Shown here: piece by piece, positions 21,677 to 34,037 of the stretch
Layout: each line of letters opens with the position of its first letter
Numbering within the stretch: the stretch's first letter is position 1
Origin: Sanderia malayensis
Taxonomy: Eukaryota; Cnidaria; Scyphozoa; Semaeostomeae; Pelagiidae
DNA length: 64,000 nt
Direction of reading: 5' to 3'
Assembly: GCA_013076295.1 (NCBI GenBank)
Contig: RQOL01000677.1
Location: forward strand, 248,001-312,000
Position numbers and translations under genes: made by a program
The notes under the pieces: generated by a model
What the model was told of the DNA's origin: nothing
Database searches by the model: none
What the model saw: only the letters and a program-made list of their open reading frames with translations

Positions 21677-21872
21677 GGAAGTCACCAAAAGTAGGAAGTC
21701 ATCATACCAATTTTGTACTTACCACAAAATTTGATGGAAAATGAAAGAGTTTGAAAAATGGTATCAAAAATGAGAAGTCATCAAAAGTGGGAGGTGGGAA
21801 GACGGGAAAATTGGGAAATCATCAAAAGTGGGAAGTCACCAAAAGTGGGAAGTGGGAAGCTACCAAAAGTGG

Positions 21873-22080
21873 TTTTATCTAATTATGGTGACATTCGCTT
21901 CCCATAGATAAGGCAAGCGGACATCACACATTATGAACAGAATCTCAGTAAAGCATACACCAATTATCTTATCCAATCTTCCTACACCAAGTGTCATGGG
22001 CATTAACTTTGGAAAGAAACAAAGGAGGTTCAACGGAATAATTACATTGAAGAGTCCCACTTTATATGAAAAAGAGTGGG
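21873..22080 (+). repeat. C element, subfamily c, D lost
   Basis: Matches 15087-15294, with ACACCAAGTGTCATGGG in place of ACACCTAGTG. Unlike its sister copies it has no D downstream: the B block switches at about 22100 to the AACGTGGAAAGTGGG type. Confidence 0.83.
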
Positions 22081-22334
22081 AAACCACCAAAAGTGGGAAG
22101 TCATCAAACGTGGAAAGTGGGAAGTCAAGAAAAAGGGGGAAGTCAGCAAAGTGGGAAGTCATCATACCAAAATTGTACTTTCCACAGAATTTGATGGAAA
22201 TTGAAAGAGTTTAAAAAATGGCATCAAAAGTGGGAAGTCATCAAAGGTGCGAAGTGGGAAGACAGGAAAAAGTGGGAAGTCATCAAAAGTGGGAAGTCAC
22301 CAAAAGTGGGAAGTGGGAAGCTACCAAAAGTGGG
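22081..22334 (+). repeat. B, core, B (recombinant junction)
   Basis: A short spacer of B motifs, one core near 22165-22215 and B. The left part resembles 15295 onward and the right part 13290 onward, so a deletion or crossover joined two B blocks near 22100. Confidence 0.75.
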
Positions 22335-22906
22335 TTTATCTGATTATGGTGACTTTCGCTTCCCATAGATAAGGCCAGCGGACATCACAAAGTATGAACA
22401 GAATCTCAATAAAGCATACACGAATTATCCTATCCACTCTTCTTACACCTAGTGTCATGGGCGTTAAATTTGGAAAAAAACAAATGATCTCCATCGGAAT
22501 AATTATATTGAGGAAAACCAACTTTATCTTAGAAAAACCCAATTTATCTGAGAAAAAGTGAGAAGTTCCCAAAAAGAGGAAGTCGTCAAAAGTGGGAAGA
22601 GGAATGTCAAGAAAAAGTGGGACGTCAGCAGAAGTGGGAAGTCACCAAAAGTGGGGAATGGAAAGCTACCAAGAGTGGTTTATATGATTATGGCGACATT
22701 CGCTTCCCATAGATAAGGCAAGCGGACATCACAAAGTATGAACAGAATCTCAGTAAAGCATACATGAATTATCATATCCACTCTTCCTACAGCTATTGTC
22801 ACGGGAGTTAAATTTGGAAAAAAACAAACGAGCTTCAACGGAATAATTATATTGAGGAAAACCGACTTTATCTGAGAGAAACTCACTTTATTTCACAAAA
22901 AGTGGG
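22335..22906 (+). repeat. C element pair (a, b)
   Basis: Copies at 22335 (a; CCCAATTT hairpin arm and GTGAGAAGTTCCC) and 22679 (b; one T fewer at the left end and TTTCACAAAAAGTGGG at the right). Confidence 0.84.
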
Positions 22907-23712
22907 AAGTCACCAAAAGAGGGAAGTCGTCAAAAGTGGGAAGTGAAATGTCAAGAAAAAGTGGGAAGTGAGCAGAAGTGGGAAATCATCATACAAAATT
23001 GTACTTTCCACCAAATTGGATACAAATTGAAAGAGTTTGAAAAAATGCATCAAAAATGGGAAGCTATCAAAAGTGGGAAATCATCATAGCAAAATTGTAT
23101 TTTCCACCAAATTTGATGCAAATTCAACGAGTTTGAAAAATTGCATAATGCCCCTTTTACGCCCCTTTATGCCCTCAAAGCATGCAAATTTCAAAAACCA
23201 GTGTCATATTCAAATTCACGACACCATATTTGTATTTTCTACAAAATTTGGTGCAAATTAAAAGAGATGGAAAACTTGCATTAAAAATTGGAAGTCATCA
23301 AAGGTGGGAAGTGCGAAGAGAGGTAAAGTGGGAAGTCATCAAAAGTGGGAAGTGATCAAAAGTCGAATCTGGAAGTGAAGAAAAAGTGGGAAATCAGCAA
23401 AGGTGGGAAGTCATCATACCAAAATTGTATTTTTGTATTTCTACTGTTTGTACTATATTTACTATCCTATATTTCGAAATTGAAGGAGATGGAAAATTTG
23501 AATATTACTAAATGTGGGAAGTCACCAAAAGTAGGAAGTCATCATACCAATTTTGTACTTACCACAAAATTTGATGGAAAATGAAAGAGTTTGAAAAATG
23601 GCATCAAAAATGAGAAGTCATCAAAAGTGGGAGGTGGAAAGACGGGAAAAGTGGGAAATCATCAAAAGTGGGAAGTCACCAAAAGTGGGAAGTGGGAAGC
23701 TACCAAAAGTGG
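22907..23712 (+). repeat. A/B mosaic with D
   Basis: B, core with CCACCAAATTGGATAC near 23010, A to 23285, B with CGAATCTGGAAGTGAAG (one G fewer than the 14.5 kb copy), D 23427, B, one ATTTTGTACTTACC core segment only, with no C stub. This is the single-copy state of the module doubled at 14.7, 17.6 and 21.5 kb. Confidence 0.78.
23427..23508 (+). repeat. D element, TTTCTACTG type
   Basis: TATTTTTGTATTTCTACTG, TTTGTACTATATTTACTATCC, TATATTTCGAAATTGAAGG, GAATATTAC. Confidence 0.73.
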
Positions 23713-23920
23713 TTTTATCTAATTATGGTGACATTCGCTTCCCATAGATAAGGCAAGCGGACATCACACAGTATGAACAGAATCTCAATAAAGCATACAC
23801 GAATTATCGTATCCACTCTTCCTACAGCTAGTGTCACGGGCATTAACTTTGGAAAGAAACAAAGGAGGTTCAACGGAATAATCACATTGAAGAGCCCCAC
23901 TTTATCTGACAAAGAGTGGG
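23713..23920 (+). repeat. C element, subfamily c
   Basis: Intact c copy with TATCTAATTATGG, GTCACGGGCATTAAC, ATAATCACATTGAAGAG and CCCCACTTTATCTGAC. D follows at 24014. Confidence 0.84.
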
Positions 23921-24929
23921 AAACCACCAAAAGTGGGAAGTCATCAAATGTGGAAAATGGGAAGTCAAGAAAAGTGGGAAGTCAGCAAAGGTGGGAAGTC
24001 ATCATACCAAAATTGTATTTTTATATTTGTACTGTTTGTACTATATTTACTATGGCATATTTCCAACTTGAACGAGATGGAAAATTTGAATATTACTAAA
24101 AGTGGGAAGTCACCAAAAGTAGGAGGTCGTCAAAAGTGGGGAGTGGGAAGTCAGGTAAAGTGGGAAGTCATCAAATATGGGAAGTCATCAAAAGTGGAAA
24201 ATGGGAAGTCAAGAAAAAGTGGGAAGTCAGCGAAAGTGGGAAGTCATCAAACTAAATTTGTACTTTCCACAAAATTTGATGGAAATTGAGAGAATTTGAA
24301 AAATTGCATCAAAAGTGGGAAGTCATCAATATTGGGAAGTGCGAAGTCAAGATAATGTGGGAAGTATTCAAAAGTGGGAAGTCATCAAAAGTGGGAAGTG
24401 GGAAGTCAGGAAAAAGTGGGAAGTCATAAGAAGTGGGAAGTCATCATACCAAAAATGTACTTTCCACAGAATTTGATGCAAATTCAACGAGTTTGAAAAA
24501 TTGCATCAAATGTGGCAAATCGTCAAAAGTGGGAAGTGGGAAGTCAGGCAAAAGTGGGAAGTCATCAAAATTGGGAAGTGGGAAGTAAAGAAAAAGTGGG
24601 AAGTCAGCAAAGTGGGAAGTCATCATACCAAAATTGTACTTTCCACAAAATTTGATACAAATTGAACGAGTTTGAAAACTTTAAATTGCCCCCTTTTTCA
24701 ACCTTGTATGCCCTCAAAGTATGAAAATTACAAAAACGAGCTTCCTTTTCAAATTCAGCACATCAAATTTGTACTTTGCACAAAATTTGATGCAAATTGA
24801 AAGAGTTTGAAAAATTGCATCAAAAGTGAGAAGTCATCAAAAGTGGGAGGTGGGAAGACGGGAAAAGTGGCAAATCATCAAAAGTGGGAAGTCACCAAAA
24901 GTGGGAAGTGGGAAGCTACCAAAAGTGGC
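23921..24929 (+). repeat. B-rich mosaic with D
   Basis: B, D (24014), B to 24250, core (CTAAATTTGTACTTTCC), B, core near 24455, B, A 24628-24825 with AAACTTTAAATTGCC, then B to the C left flank. No gene. Confidence 0.78.
24014..24097 (+). repeat. D element
   Basis: GTATTTTTATATTTGTACTG, TTTGTACTATATTTACTATGG, CTTGAACGAGATGG; the consensus c-linked D. Confidence 0.75.
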
Positions 24930-25136
24930 TTTATCTGATTATGGTGACATTCGCTTCCCATGGATAAGGCAAGCGGACATCACACAGTATGAACAGAATC
25001 TCAATAAAGCATACACGAATTATCGTATCCACTCTTCCTACAGCTAGTGTCACGGCCATTAACTTTGGAAAGAAACAAAGGAGGTTCAACGGAATAATTA
25101 CATTGAAGAGCCCCACTTTATCTGACAAAGAGTGGG
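24930..25136 (+). repeat. C element, subfamily c
   Basis: The GGCTTTATCTGATTATGG, TTCCCATGGATAAGG and CACGGCCATTAAC version. Its closest relatives are at 19200, 29719, 38337, 56467 and 62132. Confidence 0.84.
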
Positions 25137-27386
25137 AAACCACCAAAAGTGGGAAGTCATCAAATGTGGAAAATGGGAAGTCAAGAAAAGTGGGAAGTCA
25201 GCAAAGGTGGAAGTCATCATACCAAAATTGTATTTTTATATTTGTACTGTTTGTACTATATTTACTATGGCATATTTCCAACTTGAACGAGATGGAAAAT
25301 TTGAATATTACTAAAAGTGGGAAGTCACCATAAGTAGGAGGTCGTCAAAAGTGGGGAGTGGGAAGTCAGGTAAAGTGGGAAGTCATCAAATATGGGAAGT
25401 CATCAAAAGTGGAAAATGGGAAGTCAAGAAAAAGTGGAAAGTCAGCAAAGGTGGGATGTCATCATACCAAAATTGTACTTTCCACAAAATTTGATACAAA
25501 TTGAACGAGTTTGAAAACTTGCAAATTGCCCCCTTTTTCAACCTTGTATGCCCTCAAAGCATGAAAATTACAAAAACCAGCTTCCTTTTCAAATTCAGCA
25601 CACCAAATTTGTACTTTGCACAAAAATTTATGCAAATTGCAAGAGTTTGAAAAATTGCATCAAAAGGGGGAAGTCATCAAAAGTGAAGAGTGGGAAGGCA
25701 GGAAAAAGTGAGAAGTCATCAGAAGTGGGAAGTCATCATAACAAAATTGTACTTTCCACAAAGTTTGATGCAAATTGAAAGAGTTTGAAAAATTGCAACA
25801 AAAGTGGGAAGTCATCAATATTGGGAAGTGCGAAGTAAGGAAAATGTGGGAAGTATTCAATAGTGGGAAGTCATCAAAAGTGGGAAGTGGGAAGTGAGGA
25901 AAAAGTGGGAAGTCATAAGAAGTGGGAAGTCATCATACCAAAAATATACTTTCCACAGAAATTGATGCAAATTGAACGAGTTTGAAAAATTGCATCAAAT
26001 GTTGCAAATCGTCAAAAGTGGGAAGTGTGAAGTCAGGCAAAAGTGGGAAGTCATAAAAATTGGAAAGTGGAAAGTCAAGAAAAAGTGGGAAGTCAGCAGA
26101 GTGGGAAGTCATCATACCAAAATTGTACTTTCCACAAAGTTTCATGCAAATTCAAAGAGGTTCAAAAATGGGATATTCCCCTTTTTTACCCCGTTATATG
26201 CCCTGAAAACATGACAATTTCAAAAACCCGTTTCATGTCCAATTTCAGCACACCAAATTTGTACTTTCCACAAAATTTGATGCAAATTGAAAGAGTTTGA
26301 AAAAATGGAATCAAAAGTGGGAACTCATCGAAAGTGAAGGGTGGGAAGGCAGGGAAAAGTGGGAGGTCATCAGAAGTGGGATGTCATCATACCAAAATTG
26401 TACTTTCCACAGAATTTGATGCAAATTGAACGAGTTTGAAAAATTGCATCAAATGTTGCAAATCGTCAAAAGTGGGAAGTGGGAAGTCAGGCAAAAGTGG
26501 GAAGTCATAAAAATTGGAAAGTGGAAGTCAGGAAAAAGTGGGAAGTCATCAGAAGTGGGAAGTTATCAAAAATGGAAAATGGGAAGTCAGGAAAACGTGG
26601 GAAGTGAACAAAAGTAGGAAGTCATCATACCAAAATTGTATGTTCCACAAAATTTCATACAAATTGAACGAGTTTGAAAAATTGCATATTGCCCCCTTAT
26701 ACCCCGTTGTATGCCCCAAAAACATGAAAATTTCAAAAACCAGCATCATGTTCAAACTTAGGACACCAAAATTGTACTTTCCACAAAATTTGATACAAAT
26801 TGAACGAGTTTGAAAAATGGCATCAAAAGTGGGAAGTCATCAAAAGTGGGAAGTGGGAAGTCAGGAAAAAGTGGGAGGTCATAAGAAGTGAGAAGTCATC
26901 ATACCAAAAATGTACTTTCCACAGAATTTGATGCAAATTGAACGAGTTTGAAAAATTGCATCAAATGTTGCAAATCGTCAAAAATGGGAAGTGGGAAGTC
27001 AGGCAAAAGTGGGAAGTCATCAAAATTGGGAAGTGGGAAGTCAAGAAAAAGTGGGAAGTCAGCAAAGTGGGAAGTCATCATACCAAAATTGTACTTTCCA
27101 CAAAATTTGATACAAATTGAACGAGTTTGAAAACTTGCATATTGCCCCCTTTTTCAACCTTGTATGCCCTCAAAGCATGAAAATTACAAAAGCGAGCTTC
27201 CTTGTCAAATTAAACACACCAAAATTGTATTTTCCACAGAATTTGATGGAAATTGAAAGAGTTTGAAAAATGGCATCAAAAGTGGGAAGTCATCAAAGGT
27301 GCGAAGTGGGAAAACAGGAAAAAGTGGGAAGTCATCAAAAGTGGGAAGTCACCAAAAGTGGGAAGTGGGAAGCTACCAAAAGTGGG
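25137..27386 (+). repeat. A/B mosaic with D
   Basis: B, D (25228), B to 25465; A 25466-25665; B; core 25742; B with a GAAGTAAGGAAAATGTGGG run; core 25935; B; A 26120-26310 (CCCGTTATATGCCCTG type); B; core; B; then from about 26530 the 4.05-4.9 kb type sequence (A 26630-26820, core 26905, A 27080-27275). No gene. Confidence 0.78.
25228..25312 (+). repeat. D element
   Basis: Consensus c-linked D. The preceding B has one G fewer (GGTGGAAGTCATC), which shifts any reading frame through the block and argues against coding. Confidence 0.75.
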
Positions 27387-28731
27387 TTTATCTGATTATG
27401 GTGACTTTCGCTTCCCATAGATAAGGCAAGCGGACATCACAAAGTATGAACAGAATCTCAATAAAGCATACACGAATTATCGTATCCACTTTTCTTACAC
27501 CTAGTGTCATGGGCGTTAAAATTGGAAAAAAAAAATGAGCTCCATCGGAATAATTATATTGAGGAAAACCAACTTTATCTGAGAAAAACCCACTTTATCT
27601 GAGAAAAAGTGGGAAGTCCCCAAAAGGGGGAAGTCGTCAAAAGTGGGAAGTGGAGTGTCAAGAAAAAGTGGGACGTCAGCAGAAGTGGGAAGTCACCAAA
27701 AGTGGGAAATGGGAATCTACCAAGAGTGGTTTTATATGATTATGGCGACATTCGCTTCCCATAGATAAGGCAAGCGGACATCACAAAGTATGAACAGAAT
27801 CTCAATAAAGCATACATGAATTATCATATCCACTCTTCCTACAGCTATTGTCACGGGCGTTAAATTTGGAAAAAAACAAATGAGCTCCATCGGAATAATT
27901 ATATTGAGGAAAACCAACTTTATCTGAGAAAAACCCACTTTATCTGAGAAAAAGTGGGAAGTCCCCAAAAGGGGGAAGTCGTCAAAAGTGGGAAGTGGAG
28001 TGTCAAGAAAAAGTGGGACGTCAGCAGAAGTGGGAAGTCACCAAAAGTGGGAAATGGGAATCTACCAAGAGTGGTTTTATATGATTATGGCGACATTCGC
28101 TTCCCATAGATAAGGCAAGCGGACATCACAAAGTATGAACAGAATCTCAATAAAGCATACATGAATTATCATATCCACTCTTCCTACAGCTATTGTCACG
28201 GGCGTTAAATTTGGAAAAAAACAAACGAGCTCCAACGGAATAATTATATTGAGGAAAACCGACTTTATCTGAGAGAAACCCACTTTATCTGACAAAAAGT
28301 GGGAAGTCACCAAAAGAGGGAAGTCGTCAAAAGTGGGAAGTGAAATATCAAGAAAAAGTGGGAAGTGAGCAGAAGTGGGAAATCATGATACAAAATTGTA
28401 CTTTCCACCAAATTTGATACACATTGAACGGGTTTGAAAATTTGCATATTCCCCCTTCTACACCGTCCTATTCCCCCAAAGCATAAAGAGTTCAAAAAAG
28501 AAGTTTAATCATTAATTTAATAACACCAAAATTGTATTTTCAACGAAATTTGATGAAAATTGAAAGAGTCTGAAAAATTGGATATTCCCCTTTTTTGCGC
28601 CGTTTTATGCCCTCAAAACATGGCAATTTCAAAAACCTGTTTCATGTTCAAATTCAGCACACCAAATCTGTACTTTCCACAAAATTTGATGCAAATTGAA
28701 AGAGTTTGAAAACATGAAACTTTCAAAAACC
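26539..28731 (+). repeat. Copy of 4.05-6.24 kb
   Basis: Offset 22489, falling to 22488 after the C-a copy. It ends where CCAGTCTCATG replaces CCAGTTTCATGCAAATTC and the sequence continues as a copy of 1-747. Confidence 0.8.
27387..28303 (+). repeat. C element triplet (a, b, b)
   Basis: Copies at 27387, 27730 and 28075. The first carries GAAAAAAAAAATGAGCTCC, lacking the AC of AAACAAATG, also seen at 36005. The last two are 345 bp apart. Confidence 0.86.
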
Positions 28732-29718
28732 AGTCTCATGTTCAAACTTAGCACACCAAGATTGCACTTTCCACAAAAATTGATTCAAATTGAAAGAGTT
28801 TGAAAACATGAAACTTTCAAAAACCAGTTTCATGTTCAAACTTAGCACACCAAGATTGTAATTTCCACAAAACCTGATGCAAATTGCACGAGTTTGAAAA
28901 TTTGCATATTCCCCCTTCTACACCGTCCTATTCCCCAAAGCATAAAGAGTTTAAAAAACAAGTTAAATATTTAATTTCATAACACCGAAATTGTATTTTC
29001 AACAAATTTGATGCAAATTGAAAGAGTGTGAAAAATTGGATATTCCCCTTTTTTGCGCCGTTTTGTGCCCTCAAAACATGGCAATTTCAAAAACCTGTTT
29101 CATGTTCAAATTCAGCACACCAAATCTGTACTTTCCACAAAATTTGATGCAAATTGAAAGAGTTTGAAAACATGAAACTTTCAAAAACCAGTCTCATGTT
29201 CAAACTTAGCACACCAAGATTGCACTTTCCACAAAAATTGATGCAAATTGAAAGAGTTTGAAAACATGAAACTTTCAAAAACCCGTTTCATGTTCAAACT
29301 TAGCACACCAAGATTGTACTTTCCACTAAACTTGATGCAAATTGCGAATTCATCAAAATTGCCAATTCATCAAAAGGGAAGAGTGGGAAGGCAGGAAAAA
29401 GTGGGAAGTCATCATACCAAAATTGTACTTTCCACAAAATTTGATACAAATTGAACGAGTTTGAAAACTTTAAATTGCCCCCTTTTTCAACCTTGTATGC
29501 CCTCAAAGTATGAAAATTACAAAAACGAGCTTCCTTTTCAAATTCAGCACATCAAATTTGTACTTTGCACAAAATTTGATGCAAATTGAAAGAGTTTGAA
29601 AAATTGCATCAAAAGTGAGAAGTCATCAAAAGTGGGAGGTGGGAAGACGGGAAAAGTGGGAAATCATCAAAAGTGGGAAGTCACCAAAAGTGGGAAGTGG
29701 GAAGCTACCAAAAGTGGC
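28304..29718 (+). repeat. A-only array then A/B mosaic
   Basis: B to 28390; A-only 28391-29360 (about ten cores, mixing 94 bp and 135 bp spacing), a copy of the window start from 28666; B 29361-29415; A 29416-29620; B to the C flank. No gene. Confidence 0.8.
28666..29411 (+). repeat. Copy of window start 1-747
   Basis: Same order of short and long A units as 1-747, with compensating one-base indels in CCCCC runs. The window therefore opens inside a unit whose left part can be read at 26.5-28.7 kb. Confidence 0.8.
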
Positions 29719-29925
29719 TTTATCTGATTATGGTGACATTCGCTTCCCATGGATAAGGCAAGCGGACATCACACAGTATGAACAGAATCTCAATAAAGCA
29801 TACACGAATTATCGTATCCACTCTTCCTACAGCTAGTGTCACGGCCATTAACTTTGGAAAGAAACAAAGGAGGTTCAACGGAATAATTACATTGAAGAGC
29901 CCCACTTTATCTGACAAAGAGTGGG
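29719..29925 (+). repeat. C element, subfamily c, D lost
   Basis: GGCTTTATCTGA / CATGGATAAGG version. The following B block reads TCATCAAAAGTGGAAAATGGG and lacks the D element present after the sister copy at 24930. Confidence 0.84.
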
Positions 29926-31753
29926 AAACCACCAAAAGTGGGAAGTCATCAAAAGTGGAAAATGGGAAGTCAAGAAAAAGTGGAAAGTCAGCAAAGGTGG
30001 GAAGTCATCATACCAAAATTGTACTTTCCACAAAATTTGATACAAATTGAACGAGTTTGAAAACTTGCAAATTGCCCCCTTTTTCAACCTTGTATGCCCT
30101 CAAAGCATGAAAATTACAAAAACCAGCTTCCTTTTCAAATTCAGCACACCAAATTTGTACTTTGCACAAAATTTTATGCAAATTGAAAGAGTTTGAAAAA
30201 TTGCATCAAAAGGGGGAAGTCATCAAAAGTGAAGAGTGGGAAGGCAGGAAAAAGTGAGAAGTCATCAGAAGTGGGAAGTCATCATACCAAAATTGTACTT
30301 TCCACAAAGTTTGATGCAAATTGAAAGAGTTTGAAAAATTGCAGCAAAAGTGGGAAGTCATCAATATTGGGAAGTGCGAAGTAAGGAAAATGTGGGAAGT
30401 ATTCAATAGTGGGAAGTCATCAAAAGTGGGAAGTGGGAAGTGAGGAAAAAGTGGGAAGTCATAAGAAGTGGGAAGTCATCATACCAAAAATATACTTTCC
30501 ACAGAAGTTGATGCAAATTGAACGAGTTTGAAAAATTGCATCAAATGTTGCAAATCGTCAAAAGTGGGAAGTGTGAAGTCAGGCAAAAGTGGGAAGTCAT
30601 AAAAATTGGAAAGTGGAAAGTCAAGAAAAAGTGGGAAGTCAGCAGAGTGGGAAGTCATCATACCAAAATTGTACTTTCCACAAAGTTTCATGCAAATTCA
30701 AAGAGGTTCAAAAATGGGATATTCCCCTTTTTTACCCCGTTATATGCCCTGAAAACATGACAATTTCAAAAACCCGTTTCATGTCCAATTTCAGCACACC
30801 AAATTTGTACTTTCCACAAAATTTGATGCAAATTGAAAGAGTTTGAAAAAATGGAATCAAAAGTGGGAACTCATCAAAAGTGAAGGGTGGGAAGGCAGGA
30901 AAAAGTGGGAAGTCATCAGAAGTGGGAAGTTATCAAAAATGGAAAATGGGAAGTCAGGAAAACGTGGGAAGTGAACAAAAGTAGGAAGTCATCATACCAA
31001 AATTGTATGTTCCACAAAATTTCATACAAATTGAACGAGTTTGAAAAATTGCATATTGCCCCCTTATACCCCGTTGTATGCCCCAAAAACATGAAAATTT
31101 CAAAAACCAGCATCATGTTCAAACTTAGGACACCAAAATTGTACTTTCCACAAAATTTGATACAAATTGAACGAGTTTGAAAAATGGCATCAAAAGTGGG
31201 AAGTCATCAAAAGTGGGAAGTGGGAAGTCAGGAAAAAGTGGGAAGTCATAAGAAGTGAGAAGTCATCATACCAAAAATGTACTTTCCACAGAATTTGATG
31301 CAAATTGAACGAGTTTGAAAAATTGCATCAAATGTTGCAAATCGTCAAAAATGGGAAGTGGGAAGTCAGGCAAAAGTGGGAAGTCATCAAAATTGGGAAG
31401 TGGGAAGTCAAGAAAAAGTGGGAAGTCAGCAAAGTGAGAAGTCATCATACCAAAATTGTACTTTCCACAAAATTTGATACAAATTGAACGAGTTTGAAAA
31501 CTTGCATATTGCCCCCTTTTTCAACCTTGTATGCCCTCAAAGCATGAAAATTACAAAAGCGAGCTTCCTTGTCAAATTCAACACACCAAAATTGTATTTT
31601 CCACAGAATTTGATGGAAATTGAAAGAGTTTGAAAAATGGCATCAAAAGTGGGAAGTCATCAAAGGTGCCAAGTGGGAAAACAGGAAAAAGTGGGAAGTC
31701 ATCAAAAGTGGGAAGTCACCAAAATTTGGAAGTGGGAAGCTACCAAAAGTGGG
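29926..31753 (+). repeat. A/B mosaic
   Basis: B; A 30012-30205; B; core 30288; B; core 30481; B; A 30660-30850; B 30851-31000; A 31001-31190; B; core 31270; B; A 31450-31640; B. Matches 25410-27386 apart from a missing block at about 26340-26530. Confidence 0.78.
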
Positions 31754-32672
31754 TTTATCTGATTATGGTGACTTTCGCTTCCCATAGATAAGGCAAGCGG
31801 ACATCACAAAGTATGAACAGAATCTCAATAAAGCATACACGAATTATCGTATCCACTTTTCTTACACCTAGTGTCATGGGCGTTAAAATTGGAAAAAAAA
31901 CAAATGAGCTCCATCGGAATAATTATATTGAGGAAAACCAACTTTATCTGAGAAAAACCCACTTTATCTGAGAAAAAGTGGGAAGTCCCCAAAAGGGGGA
32001 AGTCGTCAAAAGTGGGAAGTGGAGTGTCAAGAAAAAGTGGGACGTCAGCAGAAGTGGGAAGTCACCAAAAGTGGGAAATGGGAATCTACCAAGAGTGGTT
32101 TTATATGATTATGGCGACATTCGCTTCCCATAGATAAGGCAAGCGGACATCACAAAGTATGAACAGAATCTCAATAAAGCATACATGAATTATCATATCC
32201 ACTCTTCCTACAGCTATTGTCACGGGCGTTAAATTTGGAAAAAAACAAATGAGCTCCATCGGAATAATTATATTGAGGAAAACCAACTTTATCTGAGAAA
32301 AACCCACTTTATCTGAGAAAAAGTGGGAAGTCCCCAAAAGGGGGAAGTCGTCAAAAGTGGGAAGTGGAGTGTCAAGAAAAAGTGGGACGTCAGCAGAAGT
32401 GGGAAGTCACCAAAAGTGGGAAATGGGAATCTACCAAGAGTGGTTTTATATGATTATGGCGACATTCGCTTCCCATAGATAAGGCAAGCGGACATCACAA
32501 AGTATGAACAGAATCTCAATAAAGCATACATGAATTATCATATCCACTCTTCCTACAGCTATTGTCACGGGCGTTAAATTTGGAAAAAAACAAACGAGCT
32601 CCAACGGAATAATTATATTGAGGAAAACCGACTTTATCTGAGAGAAACCCACTTTATCTGACAAAAAGTGGG
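31754..32672 (+). repeat. C element triplet (a, b, b)
   Basis: Copies at 31754, 32099 and 32444, exactly 345 bp apart. Flanked on the left by CACCAAAATTTGGAAGTGGG, a variant shared only with 34.0 kb. Confidence 0.87.
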
Positions 32673-34037
32673 AAGTCACCAAAAGAGGGAAGTCGTCAAA
32701 AGTGGGAAGTGAAATATCAAGAAAAAGTGGGAAGTGAGCAGAAGTGGGAAATCATGATACAAAATTGTACTTTCCACCAAATTTGATACACATTGAACGG
32801 GTTTGAAAATTTGCATATTCCCCCTTCTACACCGTCCTATTCCCCCAAAGCATAAAGAGTTCAAAAAAGAAGTTTAATCATTAATTTAATAACACCGAAA
32901 TTGTATTTTCAACGAAATTTGATGCAAATTGAAAGAGTCTGAAAAATTGGATATTCCCCTTTTTTGCGCCGTTTTATGCCCTCAAAACATGGCAATTTCA
33001 AAAACCTGTTTCATGTTCAAATTCAGCACACCAAATCTGTACTTTCCACAAAATTTGATGCAAATTGAAAGAGTTTGAAAACATGAAACTTTCAAAAACC
33101 AGTCTCATGTTCAAACTTAGCACACCAAGATTGCACTTTCCACAAAAATTGATTCAAATTGAAAGAGTTTGAAAACATGAAACTTTCAAAAACCAGTTTC
33201 ATGTTCAAACTTAGCACACCAAGATTGTACTTTCCACAAAACCTGATGCAAATTGCACGAGTTTGAAAAAATGGAATCAAAAGTGGGAACTCATCAAAAG
33301 TGAAGGGTGGGAAGGCAGGAAAAAGTGGGAAGTCATCAGAAGTGGGAAGTTATCAAAAATGGAAAATGGGAAGTCAGGAAAACGTGGGAAGTGAACAAAA
33401 GTAGGAAGTCATCATACCAAAATTGTACTTTCCACAAAATTTGATACAAATTGAACGAGTTTGAAAAATGGCATCAAAAGTGGGAAGTCATCAAAAGTGG
33501 GAAGTGGGAAGTCAGGAAAAAGTGGGAAGTCATAAGAAGTGAGAAGTCATCATACCAAAAATGTACTTTCCACAGAATTTGATGCAAATTGAACGAGTTT
33601 GAAAAATTGCATCAAATGTTGCAAATCGTCAAAAATGGGAAGTGGGAAGTCAGGCAAAAGTGGGAAGTCATCAAAATTGGGAAGTGGGAAGTCAAGAAAA
33701 AGTGGGAAGTCAGCAAAGTGAGAAGTCATCATACCAAAATTGTACTTTCCACAAAATTTGATACAAATTGAACGAGTTTGAAAACTTGCATATTGCCCCC
33801 TTTTTCAACCTTGTATGCCCTCAAAGCATGAAAATTACAAAAGCGAGCTTCCTTGTCAAATTCAACACACCAAAATTGTATTTTCCACAGAATTTGATGG
33901 AAATTGAAAGAGTTTGAAAAATGGCATCAAAAGTGGGAAGTCATCAAAGGTGCGAAGTGGGAAGACAGGAAAAAGTGGGAAGTCATCAAAAGTGGGAAGT
34001 CACCAAAATTTGGAAGTGGGAAGCTACCAAAAGTGGG
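32673..34037 (+). repeat. A-only array then A/B mosaic
   Basis: B; A-only 32761-33270; B 33271-33415; core at the 2,284 bp junction; B; core 33555; B; A 33732-33925; B. Contains the 2,284 bp copy boundary at 33417. Confidence 0.8.

Larger units (their letters stand above)
20855..21872 (+). repeat. A/B mosaic with D and a C stub
   Basis: Third copy of the 14069-15086 module (+6786). Contains A 20937-21225, D 21374, the C stub 21663-21676 and both ATTTTGTACTTACC segments, one with GGTATCAAAAATGAG. Confidence 0.8.
18375..22105 (+). repeat. 3.73 kb segment duplicated at 55.64-59.37 kb
   Basis: The C elements at 18569, 18913, 19200, 20282, 20626 and 21873, the D elements at 19501 and 21374, and the C stub at 21663 all recur at exactly +37267. 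The left end lies near GTCAGCAAAGTGGG at 18376; the right end is where AACGTGGAAAGTGG replaces AATGTGGAAAATGG. The unchanged offset over 3.7 kb suggests a young duplication. Confidence 0.82.
22175..23622 (+). repeat. Segment duplicated at 60.08-61.53 kb
   Basis: C-a 22335, C-b 22679, the A block near 23037 and D 23427 recur at +37907. Both C-b copies share a one-base deletion (GTGGTTTATATG, three T instead of four), which supports direct common descent. Confidence 0.8.
24322..25378 (+). repeat. Segment duplicated at 61.52-62.58 kb
   Basis: The B/core block, the A pair with AAACTTTAAATTGCC, C-c 24930 and D 25228 recur at +37202. The fall from 37907 to 37202 implies about 705 bp (one C-c/D module) present near 23.6-24.3 kb and absent near 61.5 kb. 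Confidence 0.78.
24638..33268 (+). repeat. Higher-order repeat, 4.4-4.8 kb period
   Basis: Positions 24638-25166 match 29427-29955 (offset 4789), 25410-26340 match 29956-30886 (4546), and 26530-28899 match 30897-33268 (4367-4369). The step from 4789 to 4546 is a 243 bp deletion in the second copy that removed its D element. Confidence 0.8.
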
